Source: JBMNGO01 sp050949885
GTDB lineage: Bacteria > Bacillota > Syntrophomonadia > Syntrophomonadales > Syntrophomonadaceae
Direction of reading: 5' to 3'
DNA length: 64,000 nucleotides
Assembly: GCA_050949885.1 (NCBI GenBank)
Contig: JBMNGO010000008.1
Coordinates: 62,001-126,000 of the forward strand
The notes beneath the pieces were generated by a model, which worked only from the letters and a program-made list of their open reading frames with translations, made no database searches and was not told the origin of the DNA. Both the position numbers and the translations under genes were made by a program. Position 1 is the first letter of the stretch; the number at the start of each line of letters is the position of its first letter. This document shows positions 35,621 to 44,107 of this stretch, one piece after another.

Positions 35621-36657
35621 TACCTATTAACAGTTCCCTTGTTTAATAGATAATAACCTCCCGCCGTTACAGCCAGGACTATCAGTATGGTCAATATAGT
35701 ATTTATTGCTCCCTGATTGTCTGTACGTACTGGTTTGGCAGCAGCTCCGGCATTTCCCGACAATCCAAAAACAGCTGGCAGAGCCTCAGCAATGAGCATG
35801 GCTCCTTCTTTGGCCTCTTCTTTACTGTTGGTGTGGGCACCTACTTCCAGGAGTATGGCCCGGGGGCTTAAATCCTGATTATAGTCACCTTTGCCCATAA
35901 ATATCCCATTAGAAAGGCCCGGTTTTTCTTTATCCATAACTGCCTTAATTTTTTTGGCAAATTCCAGGTTGGTTTTCATATTAGGGTTTTGCCGACCTAC
36001 TACCAGCTTGACTTTGGTAGCTTCCTCCCCCTCCACTTCTGTCTGATACTCACTGGCGGGTACGGCATCCCGGTGTATGTCAATTATGGCATCCGGTGCT
36101 TTTTTCAAAAGGGATACGGCGGTTTCTCTGGAGCGGCTGTAGGCATTTATATCATGGGGATTGTGGTTGTTTTTGCTGTATACCACATTAAACCCCAGTT
36201 TTTTCAGGCGGTTGACAAAGGCCTCACCAACGTCATAGATTCCCCCATTGCCAGCAATACTCTCTTTCCCGTCTGAGGGAACATAGGACTCATCGCTGTG
36301 AGTATGATAGACAGCAATGGTGGGTTTTTGAGACTTGGATAGAGCCGGGACAATTTCTTCTTCAAAGCTCCAGGCCTGGGTTTGAGGATTATAACCTAAA
36401 ACCGGCATCCTCTCTTCACCCTGGTAGATACAGCGGGCCGTATAGCCTACCAGTTCAACTACCTTATACCTAGAATTGTCCGCACTTATATATTCATCTC
36501 CCGGATAGACAGTAAGACCGGTGCGATGAATAATATTATTGTTTTCATCCACCAGGGTATAATGCTTTTGACTCTCTTCATGGGAAGCCAGGGCTGAAGT
36601 GGTGAAAAGAAAACAACCTAAAAAGATAGTTAGCAGAATAACCAGGCATCTATTCAT
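35620..36657 (-). CDS. SpoIIP-family sporulation cell-wall hydrolase
   Basis: 345 residues from ATG 36657 (GGGAG upstream); GTG 36669 is too close to the ribosome site. A signal peptide (about 1-27) and a C-terminal membrane span (about 318-338) bracket the enzyme domain. VYHTHSDESYVP (near 118) and AIIDIHRDAVP (near 190) provide the zinc-site histidines typical of SpoIIP, and ILLEVGAHTN the conserved glutamate. SpoIIP, with SpoIID and SpoIIM, degrades septal peptidoglycan during engulfment. The gene overlaps DUF1614 by eight bases. Confidence 0.85.
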   Translation of the reverse strand: MNRCLVILLTIFLGCFLFTTSALASHEESQKHYTLVDENNNIIHRTGLTVYPGDEYISADNSRYKVVELVGYTARCIYQGEERMPVLGYNPQTQAWSFEEEIVPALSKSQKPTIAVYHTHSDESYVPSDGKESIAGNGGIYDVGEAFVNRLKKLGFNVVYSKNNHNPHDINAYSRSRETAVSLLKKAPDAIIDIHRDAVPASEYQTEVEGEEATKVKLVVGRQNPNMKTNLEFAKKIKAVMDKEKPGLSNGIFMGKGDYNQDLSPRAILLEVGAHTNSKEEAKEGAMLIAEALPAVFGLSGNAGAAAKPVRTDNQGAINTILTILIVLAVTAGGYYLLNKGTVNR

Positions 36658-37393
36658 TTTTATCTTCACTCCCTTCAGGCTCTTTCCTTTGGTCAGCCTC
36701 GGGATTCGGTTCCTCTTGCAGAGGTTTGTGAGCCGGTTCAGGTTCCTGCAGATTCCTGATCAGTTCTTCAGGTCTTTCTTCCGTCTTGGGCCCCCCCTGA
36801 ATCCTCTCCAATATTTCCCCAACCCCTTCTGCCAGCAGTACAGCCAGTATGCCTGCAAGTATTAAAGAATCAAAAGCTCCGGCCCCGCCAATGCTTACCG
36901 TTCCCCGCACTCCGCTCCGCATTAAATAAATGTACTGCCCTGCATCAAGAGCTAAAACGCCCATAACGGCAGCAAAAAATGCTCCCCGTCGAGACCTTCC
37001 AGCCAGATATCCGACAATACCTGCCACCAGTGGATATATATAAATGGGATCAATGAATATCTCCTCCGGTTCCGCACCCAAAAAACGTGCGGCCAGGAAT
37101 AAGACCAAAGCGGTAATGGCTGCTGCAATCAGTGCCCTGACTTTTTCAAAAGCAGTTCCAGCCCCTACAAGTATATAAATAGCAAGTCCAATGGCAATCA
37201 GGCCGCCGGCATTGACTGTTACCCTGGATCCCAAGGGAATATCTATAAAACTCCCTATTATTATTGCCGCAATTACTGCTAAGGCCCCTTTGTCAGTAAG
37301 TCTTAACCGATCTAAGACCCGGTGTGCAGCTCCAAAGTATATTAAGATGGAGACAGCGACTAAAGCAATTAGTCCAAAAGGGAAAGTTGCCAT
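36650..37393 (-). CDS. DUF1614 family membrane protein
   Basis: 247 residues. Six or seven membrane spans fill residues 1-195 (IDIPLGSRVTVNAGGLIAIGLAIYIL and RGTVSIGGAGAFDSLILAGILAVLLAEG are the conserved segments). A Pro/Glu-rich acidic tail of about 45 residues follows (EEPNPEADQRKEPEGSEDKNE). Function unknown; in clostridia the family is commonly beside spoIIP and YIEGIA genes. It heads that operon here. Confidence 0.85.
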   Translation of the reverse strand: MATFPFGLIALVAVSILIYFGAAHRVLDRLRLTDKGALAVIAAIIIGSFIDIPLGSRVTVNAGGLIAIGLAIYILVGAGTAFEKVRALIAAAITALVLFLAARFLGAEPEEIFIDPIYIYPLVAGIVGYLAGRSRRGAFFAAVMGVLALDAGQYIYLMRSGVRGTVSIGGAGAFDSLILAGILAVLLAEGVGEILERIQGGPKTEERPEELIRNLQEPEPAHKPLQEEPNPEADQRKEPEGSEDKNE

Positions 37394-37457
37394 GAATTTT
37401 TCACCTCTTCAAAGTATTTGTGCCAGTATTTTTCCCTGCCCACCTCCATATTATGAG

Positions 37458-37488
37458 CAGAAAAGCAGAAAACCGCCTTGACGACGGT
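37458..37488 (-). terminator. Terminator after fni
   Basis: Stem ACCGTC/GGCGGT (one G-U pair) with a five-base loop, read on the minus strand from 37486 to 37472 and followed by UUUUCUGCUUUUC. It falls between fni and DUF1614. Confidence 0.55.
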
Positions 37489-37562
37489 CTAGTTATTATC
37501 TTTACGCTTCAAAGGAAGTCACCCAGTATAAACCAGGACCTTGAGAGCTTTATATTAAATTA

Positions 37563-38609
37563 TTATCTTTGAGCCCAAAGAGCGGGATCAACGCCCCGGA
37601 CCCTCAGCCATTCAGCAGTTTGGTTAAGTATGACTATAGGTTTGGTTTGTAATTCCTTTATGTTCTTGGCTCCGGTCATTAAGAAAATTGACTTTATTTG
37701 ATAAAAAAATTCATTAATCTTTAGATCCAGTTTTTTTTCGCCCTCATCAAGCAGGATCTTAAGAAAGGGTCCGGCCATACCGCAGCAATCTGCTCCCATG
37801 CCCAATGCCCGCGCCACATCCAGGGCACTTCTGATGCCGCCGGAGGCGATTATTTTTATGGGCAGCTTTAGAGATAATGCCTCAGCCAGGCAAACTGCAG
37901 TGGGGATACCCCAATCTTCCATTTCCCATCCAAATTGGCTCTTTCGCTGTCTTTCAATTGATATAAAATTGGTGCCGCCCTTGCCTCCCAGATCAAACCA
38001 TATAACTCTATGGTGGAAGAGTTTGGCAATGCTCTCCCGGGACAATCCAAAACCTACTTCCTTGGCAATAACAGGAACCGGGCAATGGTTAACTATATCC
38101 GCCACATTACTCAATATTCCCTTAAACTGCCTATCCCCCTCAGCCATAGCTAATTCCTGGGGAATGTTGAAATGGATCTGCAGTCCATCCGCCCCTATCA
38201 TTTCCACAGCTTTTATTGCCTTTTCCGCATCTGTCATAGCTCCTACGTTAGCCAAAATCAAACCATCAGGATTTATCTCCCTGGTAATAAGGAAGGAATC
38301 TCTTACTGTACTGTTTTCTATTCCGATGGTTTGGGATCCAACGGCCAGGCCAATTCTATGCTTGCGGGCCACTCTGGCCAAAGCAGCATTTATGCTTTTT
38401 GCTCTCTCAGTTCCTCCGGTTATGGCGTTAATAATGAGGGGCAATTGCAATATCTTATTTAAAACATTGCTATGAAGGTCAATTTCGCCCATATTGATGT
38501 CCGGCACTGAATTATTTACCAGATAAACATCCTCAAAACCGCTGCTTGAAGGTCCATCTTCCATATTTACCGCAATCAGCACATGTTCTTCTTTTCGTTT
38601 TTGCCTTAT
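37563..38609 (-). CDS. fni: Type 2 isopentenyl-diphosphate delta-isomerase, with apparent ATA start
   Basis: 348 residues if started at ATA 38609-38607, giving RQKRKEEHVLIAV, which restores the conserved RKxEH substrate-binding motif at the N-terminus. The nearest canonical start, GTG 38582, would remove it. GGGGAGG lies eight bases before the ATA, and ATA overlaps the TAA stop of mobA. The FMN-dependent TIM barrel is intact (NAITGGTERA, GSQTIGIEN, ASGGIRSALDVARALGMGAD). It isomerises IPP and DMAPP for isoprenoid synthesis. Confidence 0.85.
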   Translation of the reverse strand: MRQKRKEEHVLIAVNMEDGPSSSGFEDVYLVNNSVPDINMGEIDLHSNVLNKILQLPLIINAITGGTERAKSINAALARVARKHRIGLAVGSQTIGIENSTVRDSFLITREINPDGLILANVGAMTDAEKAIKAVEMIGADGLQIHFNIPQELAMAEGDRQFKGILSNVADIVNHCPVPVIAKEVGFGLSRESIAKLFHHRVIWFDLGGKGGTNFISIERQRKSQFGWEMEDWGIPTAVCLAEALSLKLPIKIIASGGIRSALDVARALGMGADCCGMAGPFLKILLDEGEKKLDLKINEFFYQIKSIFLMTGAKNIKELQTKPIVILNQTAEWLRVRGVDPALWAQR

Positions 38610-39211
38610 TTCAATAACCTCCCCGAGATTTCCCTGGCTTTTTTCAGGGTATCAGGATCATTAAGGTTAAAAAAACTTTCCCTAATATTGCCCCAGGGTG
38701 CGAGTTCTTCTTCTTCAACCAAGCGCGTATGCAATTGAGCAAAAGTCAATGAGAGTTTGAGCTTATTTTTTTCTAGGCACTCGGTCAGTACAGGATAACA
38801 TTTCTTCGTGTACAACCCGCAAGTGGTCTGCAGGTAACCGTCTACCCGGGGGATAACACAATCGTAGCCATTTAGCTGACTTATCAAGTAAGATACTATC
38901 TGCATATTTACAAAGGGCATATCACAACCAAGTACAAAAATGGCATCGTTGGAAGAATGATAAATAGCAGCATGAATACCACTCATGGGACCACGCCCGG
39001 GGTAAATGTCAACAAACACTTTATCACAGTATTTCTGGTAAAGATGAGGCTGGTTGGAAATAATTATCGTCTCACTAAAAAAAGAAGCAAATTTGGCACA
39101 GATTATTTCTATGACAGTCTTATCACCCACATAAGCGAAAGCTTTATTAAAGTTCATGCGGCTGCTTTTTCCCCCTGCTAGGATTACGCCACTAATGTTA
39201 ACATGTTTCAT
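38606..39211 (-). CDS. mobA: Molybdenum cofactor guanylyltransferase
   Basis: 201 residues. LAGGKSSRM (11-19) and its lysine further on (NKAF) bind the nucleotide, GPMSGIHAA and LGCDMPF (about 95-101) complete the MobA signature. It attaches GMP to molybdopterin to form the guanine dinucleotide cofactor, needed by enzymes such as formate dehydrogenase. No other cofactor genes are nearby. Its stop codon overlaps the apparent fni start by two bases. Confidence 0.9.
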   Translation of the reverse strand: MKHVNISGVILAGGKSSRMNFNKAFAYVGDKTVIEIICAKFASFFSETIIISNQPHLYQKYCDKVFVDIYPGRGPMSGIHAAIYHSSNDAIFVLGCDMPFVNMQIVSYLISQLNGYDCVIPRVDGYLQTTCGLYTKKCYPVLTECLEKNKLKLSLTFAQLHTRLVEEEELAPWGNIRESFFNLNDPDTLKKAREISGRLLK

Positions 39212-39238
39212 AGCACGGCCTCCGCCAAATCTGGTATT

Positions 39239-39266
39239 AGAAAAGCTGCCCGGGGCAGCTTTTCTT
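39239..39266 (-). terminator. Rho-independent terminator after ispH-rpsA
   Basis: Perfect ten-base stem AAAAGCTGCC/GGCAGCTTTT (39241-39250 with 39254-39263), three-base loop. U-runs occur on both strands, so it could work in both directions; the minus-strand gene ends 38 bases before it. Confidence 0.9.
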
Positions 39267-39301
39267 CACCTAGCTTATATTTATAAAACGCATTAAACAG
39301 A

Positions 39302-41332
39302 TCATTCCTCAACCTGGTTTTCCAGGTATTCTTTTACTTCTTCTTGGTTCTTAGCTTCCTGAGCTTGTTTCACGGATAGTGACACTCTTTTTTCATTGGG
39401 GTCAATACTGAGTATTTTTACCGGAATCACCTGGTTAACCTGTACTACATCCTCGGCTTTCTCAACCCGGTAATTAGCCATTTGGGATATATGCACAAGT
39501 CCATCCACCCCTGGTTCAATTTCCACAAAAGCTCCAAAGGGAGCAATTCTTACCACACGACCTTCAATAATATCGCCTTCCTGGTATTTTGATTGTACTA
39601 TCTCCCAGGGGCTTTTGAGAAGCTTTTTCCTGCTCAATGAGACCCTTTCTTTTTCCCTATCCAGGGCTAAAATATAAACCTCAATTTCCTGCCCTTCCTG
39701 CAATACATCCGCAGGGCGCTCAACCCTCTGATGGCTTATCTCGGAAACATGTAAAAGACCCTCGTAACCACCCAGATCAATAAATGCTCCATAATCCACT
39801 ATTCTCTTTACGATACCGGTCCTGGTTTGTCCTTCAGCAATAGTATCCCAGAATTCCTGTTTCAACCTGGCTCTCTCCTCGGCAATAAGCTCTTTCCGGG
39901 ACAGCACTACCTGGGACCCTCTTCTTTTATTACGATTAAATTCAATGATCTTAAAATTAAGAGTCTGCCCCACATAAGCATCAAGATTTTTTACATAACC
40001 GTAGTCAACATGAGATGCTGGTAAAAAGGCAGTTACTCCTACATCAACCAAAAGTCCGCCATTAACACTTGATTGTACTGTGCCTTGGACTGTCCGCTTT
40101 TCCTTGAAGATTACTTCTAGATCATCTAAGATACGCCTGCTGTCAACCTTTTTCTTGGACAGCAAGATAGTCCCGTCATCATCCCATTTTACAACGAGAA
40201 CTTCTATTTCATCACCAACTTTAACCACGTCTTTGGCAGATCCTACCTCTTTTACGGAAAGCTCACGGAAGGGGATTATGCCTTCTGATTTTCCGCCCAC
40301 ATCGACCATTACTTCGTCATCCAGAACCTGGATAACCTTGCCCTTAATTACATCTCCTCGAGCCGGAGTGGGGAAGTCCGCCATTTCCGCTTCCATGGTG
40401 GCAAAAGATTCCTCATGGCTAATTGAATTTTCTTGGTTGTTATCATCGTTTTTCTGATCGGATACGGTTTCTTCTTCTTTTTCCTGGTTGTTTTCCTGGT
40501 ACTCCAACATTCTTTCCAATACCTCCTTAATAATCCAATCCGGGGTAGATGCTCCTGCGGTAATTCCTACCTTTCTCACCCCTACCAGCCATCGGGGATC
40601 AATTTCAGAGACATCGTGTATTTGATGGGTTTTCACCCCAGAATACCTACATTCCTGGGTTAGGGTACGTGTGTTAGAACTCTTTTTATCGCCAATTACA
40701 AGCATCAAATCCACTTGTTGGCTCAAATCCCTGGCAGATTCCTGCCTTTGATGAGTTGCAGGACATATGGTGTTACATACCAACAATTCTTTGGTTTTGG
40801 AAAGAAGTGCCTGGGCAACTGAAAAAAACTCCTGTTCATTCTTGGTAGTCTGGGAGACTAAACCTATTTTCCTGATATGGGGCAGATTGAGAGCTTCCTT
40901 GGCATCAGCCACGACTCTGCCTCCGGATTCGCACCAGCCTACTATTCCCTGCACCTCTGGGTGATAAAGATCTCCAAAAACAACTATACTGTATCCTTCT
41001 GCCTCTAGCGCAGCAACTTTATCATGGATCCTCTTTACCAGGGGACAAGTTGCATCTTCAATTATAAAACCCCGGCATTTTAGCTCATCTATGGTTTGCC
41101 GAGGGACTCCGTGAGCTCTAATGATTATACCGGACCCTGGTTTTAGTTCCTCAATATTTTCAATAGGTTTAACACCTTTTTTTTTCAGATATTCCACCAC
41201 TGACTCGTTATGAACTAATGGACCCAGGCTGTACCAGTTACCTTTTTCCGAAGCTCTTTCGGCAATTTCGATGGCTCTGCGTACTCCTTTGCAAAATCCA
41301 GCGTTTTTGGCAACCTGTGCATCCACCATCAT
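39302..41332 (-). CDS. Fused HMBPP reductase (IspH) and ribosomal protein S1
   Basis: 676 residues. Residues 1-285 are IspH: the Fe-S cysteines lie in NAGFCKGV, EDATCPLV and CNTICPATHQRQ, with TKNEQEF and SSNTRTL typical. After an acidic linker (about 290-330), four S1 RNA-binding repeats run to the end, each with a V-DxGGxxGxxPxSxxS type core. IspH makes IPP and DMAPP; S1 helps mRNA binding to the 30S. This fusion is known in clostridia. Start ATG 41332 or 41329; AAGGGG spacing slightly favours the second. Confidence 0.96.
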   Translation of the reverse strand: MMVDAQVAKNAGFCKGVRRAIEIAERASEKGNWYSLGPLVHNESVVEYLKKKGVKPIENIEELKPGSGIIIRAHGVPRQTIDELKCRGFIIEDATCPLVKRIHDKVAALEAEGYSIVVFGDLYHPEVQGIVGWCESGGRVVADAKEALNLPHIRKIGLVSQTTKNEQEFFSVAQALLSKTKELLVCNTICPATHQRQESARDLSQQVDLMLVIGDKKSSNTRTLTQECRYSGVKTHQIHDVSEIDPRWLVGVRKVGITAGASTPDWIIKEVLERMLEYQENNQEKEEETVSDQKNDDNNQENSISHEESFATMEAEMADFPTPARGDVIKGKVIQVLDDEVMVDVGGKSEGIIPFRELSVKEVGSAKDVVKVGDEIEVLVVKWDDDGTILLSKKKVDSRRILDDLEVIFKEKRTVQGTVQSSVNGGLLVDVGVTAFLPASHVDYGYVKNLDAYVGQTLNFKIIEFNRNKRRGSQVVLSRKELIAEERARLKQEFWDTIAEGQTRTGIVKRIVDYGAFIDLGGYEGLLHVSEISHQRVERPADVLQEGQEIEVYILALDREKERVSLSRKKLLKSPWEIVQSKYQEGDIIEGRVVRIAPFGAFVEIEPGVDGLVHISQMANYRVEKAEDVVQVNQVIPVKILSIDPNEKRVSLSVKQAQEAKNQEEVKEYLENQVEE

Positions 41333-41383
41333 GCACCCCTTAGTTACTTATTTCGAAAATTTATAGTTCTATTCCTTCTTTTT

Positions 41384-41971
41384 CTAACGCAATAGCGAAT
41401 TTATTTTTTCCATTACCTCGGTACTGGCTTCTTCCAGTAATGCGGAATTCATTTTACGATCCTTATAATTTTCGAAATAAATCGGGTCACCGACCCTAAT
41501 TATAAACGGTTTTCTCCATCCACAAGGTATCAGGTGCCGGGTTCCCACACAGGCTACAGGTAGAACTGGAGCTCCTGCTTTAAGAGCGATCATGGCTACT
41601 CCAGATTGTGCTTTTATATCTCCGGTTTTGTTTCTGGTACCTTCCGGGAAAATTCCTAGTACCTGGCCCTCCCCTAATATCTCCAGGGCCCGGCGAATAG
41701 CCGCTCTGTCAGCTGTCCCCCGTCTAACCGGAAAAGCATTAACTCTGGTCAATATGGCCCCCAACAGCGGAATATCAAAAAGCTGTGCCTTGGCCATAAA
41801 ATGGATTTGCCGTTTTAAAGCTACAGCCACCACAATTGGATCCCAGTTGCTGACATGATTGGCAGCAACAATAACCGGACCTTTATTAGGTAGCTTATGT
41901 AGTCCTTCGATTTTCAAACCTAAAAAAATTAACAATACCTTAAACAGACTTCTTATCGTCCAGTAAAGCAA
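41384..41971 (-). CDS. plsC: 1-acylglycerol-3-phosphate acyltransferase (PlsC)
   Basis: 195 residues. Catalytic NHxxxWD is NHVSNWDP (37-44), FPVRRG and FPEGTRNKTG bind the phosphate, and one membrane helix precedes them. It forms phosphatidic acid. The start is TTG 41971, within the last codons of cmk (32-base overlap), supported by AAGGAG six bases upstream. Operon cmk-plsC, then ispH-rpsA. Confidence 0.93.
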   Translation of the reverse strand: MLYWTIRSLFKVLLIFLGLKIEGLHKLPNKGPVIVAANHVSNWDPIVVAVALKRQIHFMAKAQLFDIPLLGAILTRVNAFPVRRGTADRAAIRRALEILGEGQVLGIFPEGTRNKTGDIKAQSGVAMIALKAGAPVLPVACVGTRHLIPCGWRKPFIIRVGDPIYFENYKDRKMNSALLEEASTEVMEKINSLLR

Positions 41972-42629
41972 TGTTTTTCTCCTTGAGGATTTGCATCATT
42001 TTAGCCAGCAATTCGTCAACTGAAAGACTACTGGTATCTATTACAATGGCATCGTCAAGAATTTTTAGAGCCCCTACCTCACGACGGGAATCTTGCATGT
42101 CACGTTCCTCTATTTCACTGGCAATTAACTGTTTGTCAGCTTTATATCCCATTCCTTCCAATTCCCTGCTTCTTCTTCTAACGCGTTCCTCCAGGCTGGC
42201 CACCAAAAAGAATTTAACATCAGCATCAGGCAAAACACATTCCCCTATATCACGTCCATCCATTACCACAGACTGTATGGAAGCCAGCTCTTGCTGCCTT
42301 TTAACCATCACCTGACGAACTTCAGGATAGGAAGCTACCAGGGAAACCCGCCGGTTAATTTCAGGAGCTCTGATTTGCTTGGTAACATCAGCATTATCAC
42401 ATATTATTTTCTGTTCTTCGGAATCGTTGTCGAAGTGCATTTCAATTCTTGAGGCGAGCTTACAAATGGCTGCAGGATCATATAAATCAATACCTTCTTG
42501 CAGGACTTTTAAGGTGAGTGCCCGGTACATGGCTCCGGAATCTATATATACAATGCCCAGCTCCCGGGCTAGTCTTCTTGCAATAGTACTTTTTCCAGCT
42601 CCTGCTGGTCCATCAATCGCAATCTTCAT
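41940..42629 (-). CDS. cmk: Cytidylate kinase
   Basis: 229 residues from ATG 42629, with AGGTGG eight bases before it. The P-loop is GPAGAGKST, followed by YIDSGAMYRALTL, DGRDIGECVLPDADVKFFLVAS and RRSREL, all family motifs. It phosphorylates CMP and dCMP. Its place upstream of plsC and rpsA matches the common Bacillus/Clostridium order. Confidence 0.96.
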   Translation of the reverse strand: MKIAIDGPAGAGKSTIARRLARELGIVYIDSGAMYRALTLKVLQEGIDLYDPAAICKLASRIEMHFDNDSEEQKIICDNADVTKQIRAPEINRRVSLVASYPEVRQVMVKRQQELASIQSVVMDGRDIGECVLPDADVKFFLVASLEERVRRRSRELEGMGYKADKQLIASEIEERDMQDSRREVGALKILDDAIVIDTSSLSVDELLAKMMQILKEKNIALLDDKKSV

Positions 42630-42723
42630 CACAACGACCACCTACAACAATTCTTTTATATTGTAGCACAATAGTTTCCAATATAAAACTATTTTAAAGC
42701 CTCGGCAGCTAAGAAGACTCTAT

Positions 42724-42750
42724 TGAAAAAAATCCTGGTTAGCCAGGCTA
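42724..42750 (-). terminator. Terminator after the MFS gene
   Basis: CCTGG/CCAGG stem (42743-42747 with 42734-42738), four-base loop, then AUUUUUUUC on the minus strand. It separates the MFS gene from cmk. Confidence 0.7.
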
Positions 42751-42816
42751 CATGATCTATTATCACCGTGCTAAATATCTCTTCACTCATATCAGAGCAT
42801 GTTTTTTGCTCAACAA

Positions 42817-44013
42817 TTAATCAGAAGCTTTTACTAACGCAGTCTTTTGGCCATTATAAGGTTTTACCAGGAATCTTAAAGTCAACCAGGCTAGACCCAT
42901 TACTATTAATGCCTCCAGATAACCATAATGCAAATTTTGATCAAGCATAAAACCGCCTAAAGGAGGTCCGACCCCGCGTCCCAGGCTATCATAGCCCTGG
43001 AGGATACCCATGGTTTTACCCTGCTCAGTGCTGGTTCTCCTGGAAACCGCCGCAAAAATTGATGGCCTAATCAGCCCCAAACCAAATGCAATGGTAGTCA
43101 TGAGAGCTACTACAGCTATGTAACTTTGGATAATAAGCAACAATCCAAAACTTACTATGGTAATCGTCATTCCCAGCCGGGCGGTTTTTTCTTCCCCGAG
43201 CCACCCTATAAATCGGCCTACCAGAAGGCCCTGAACCAGAGCTGACGCTATCCCGGCCCCGGTGAAAGCCCACCCGATGAGCTGAACAGTTAAGCCTAGC
43301 TTACCTTCACTGTAAAGAGCAAATATCCATTGGTGAGTTGTCTCGGAAATGCTGACCATTAGCATTACAATCAGCAGTCCTTTCAGGGGAGTTTTTAGTC
43401 CTTCCAGCAGTGAAGGTCGGCTGTAGCGCAGTTCAGTTTTTCTGGCCTCTTTGACAAGGCTTTCTTTAACAAAAACAGCAACGGCCAGAAAATTTAGAAA
43501 AGCCATAATACTAGAAATAACAAAGGGAAAAGACAGGGATACTTCGCTCAACACTCCTCCCAGAGCCGGTCCGAAAATATTGCCTACTCCTATGGAAGCA
43601 CCCACCAGACCCATGCGGGAACCTCTTTTTTCCGGCGGAGTGCAATCAGCTATGTAGGCCAGAGAGGTAGGCATGCAGGCCGAAGAAAAGATGCCTCCGG
43701 CGATTCTGGCCAGGTATAGCATGGGAAGAGAAGATGCTATAGCCCACAGCACAAAAGTGAGAGTAAAGCCAAACATTCCCAGTAAAAGTACTGGTTTCCT
43801 GCCTACTTTGTCAGAATAGGCGCCCCAAAAGGGGGCAAAAATAAACTGGCAAACAGCATAAGAGGTAGTCAAAAGCCCTAATTGAAAACCACTGGCTCCT
43901 AACGATTGAGCATAAATGGGCAAAACCGGCAGAATTATGCTAAAGCCAATGCCTACCAGTAGTATGGATAGAAAAAAAGTAATTAATGCCTTATTGTCAG
44001 AGCCCTCGTTCAT
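42817..44013 (-). CDS. Major facilitator superfamily transporter, probable drug efflux
   Basis: 398 residues, twelve membrane spans. The loop 2-3 signature GAYSDKVGRKPVLLLG is exact, and motif C-like GPALGGVLSE in helix 5 is typical of 12-span antiporters (TetA/Bmr type). The second half has a repeat (GRFIGWLGEEKTARLG). Substrate is not predictable. It is flanked by terminators on both sides and is apparently a single-gene unit. Confidence 0.9.
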   Translation of the reverse strand: MNEGSDNKALITFFLSILLVGIGFSIILPVLPIYAQSLGASGFQLGLLTTSYAVCQFIFAPFWGAYSDKVGRKPVLLLGMFGFTLTFVLWAIASSLPMLYLARIAGGIFSSACMPTSLAYIADCTPPEKRGSRMGLVGASIGVGNIFGPALGGVLSEVSLSFPFVISSIMAFLNFLAVAVFVKESLVKEARKTELRYSRPSLLEGLKTPLKGLLIVMLMVSISETTHQWIFALYSEGKLGLTVQLIGWAFTGAGIASALVQGLLVGRFIGWLGEEKTARLGMTITIVSFGLLLIIQSYIAVVALMTTIAFGLGLIRPSIFAAVSRRTSTEQGKTMGILQGYDSLGRGVGPPLGGFMLDQNLHYGYLEALIVMGLAWLTLRFLVKPYNGQKTALVKASD

Positions 44014-44063
44014 ATTAAATACGCTTTCATTTTATTAGTAATGACTGTTTACCCGGTTAGATA

Positions 44064-44105
44064 AACAAAAAAGCACAGACCCGCTATTAGGGGCCGGGGT
44101 GCTTA
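44064..44105 (-). terminator. Rho-independent terminator after the DAHP synthase gene
   Basis: AAGCAC/GTGCTT outer stem (44104-44099 with 44076-44071) around a GC-rich inner helix (CCCGGCCCC...GCGGG), then six U on the minus strand. Confidence 0.8.
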
Positions 44106-44107
44106 TT

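Noticed and set aside
37798..38475. 225-codon plus-strand open frame
   Set aside because: It is antisense to fni, which has clear motifs in the other strand; no ribosome site or family match.
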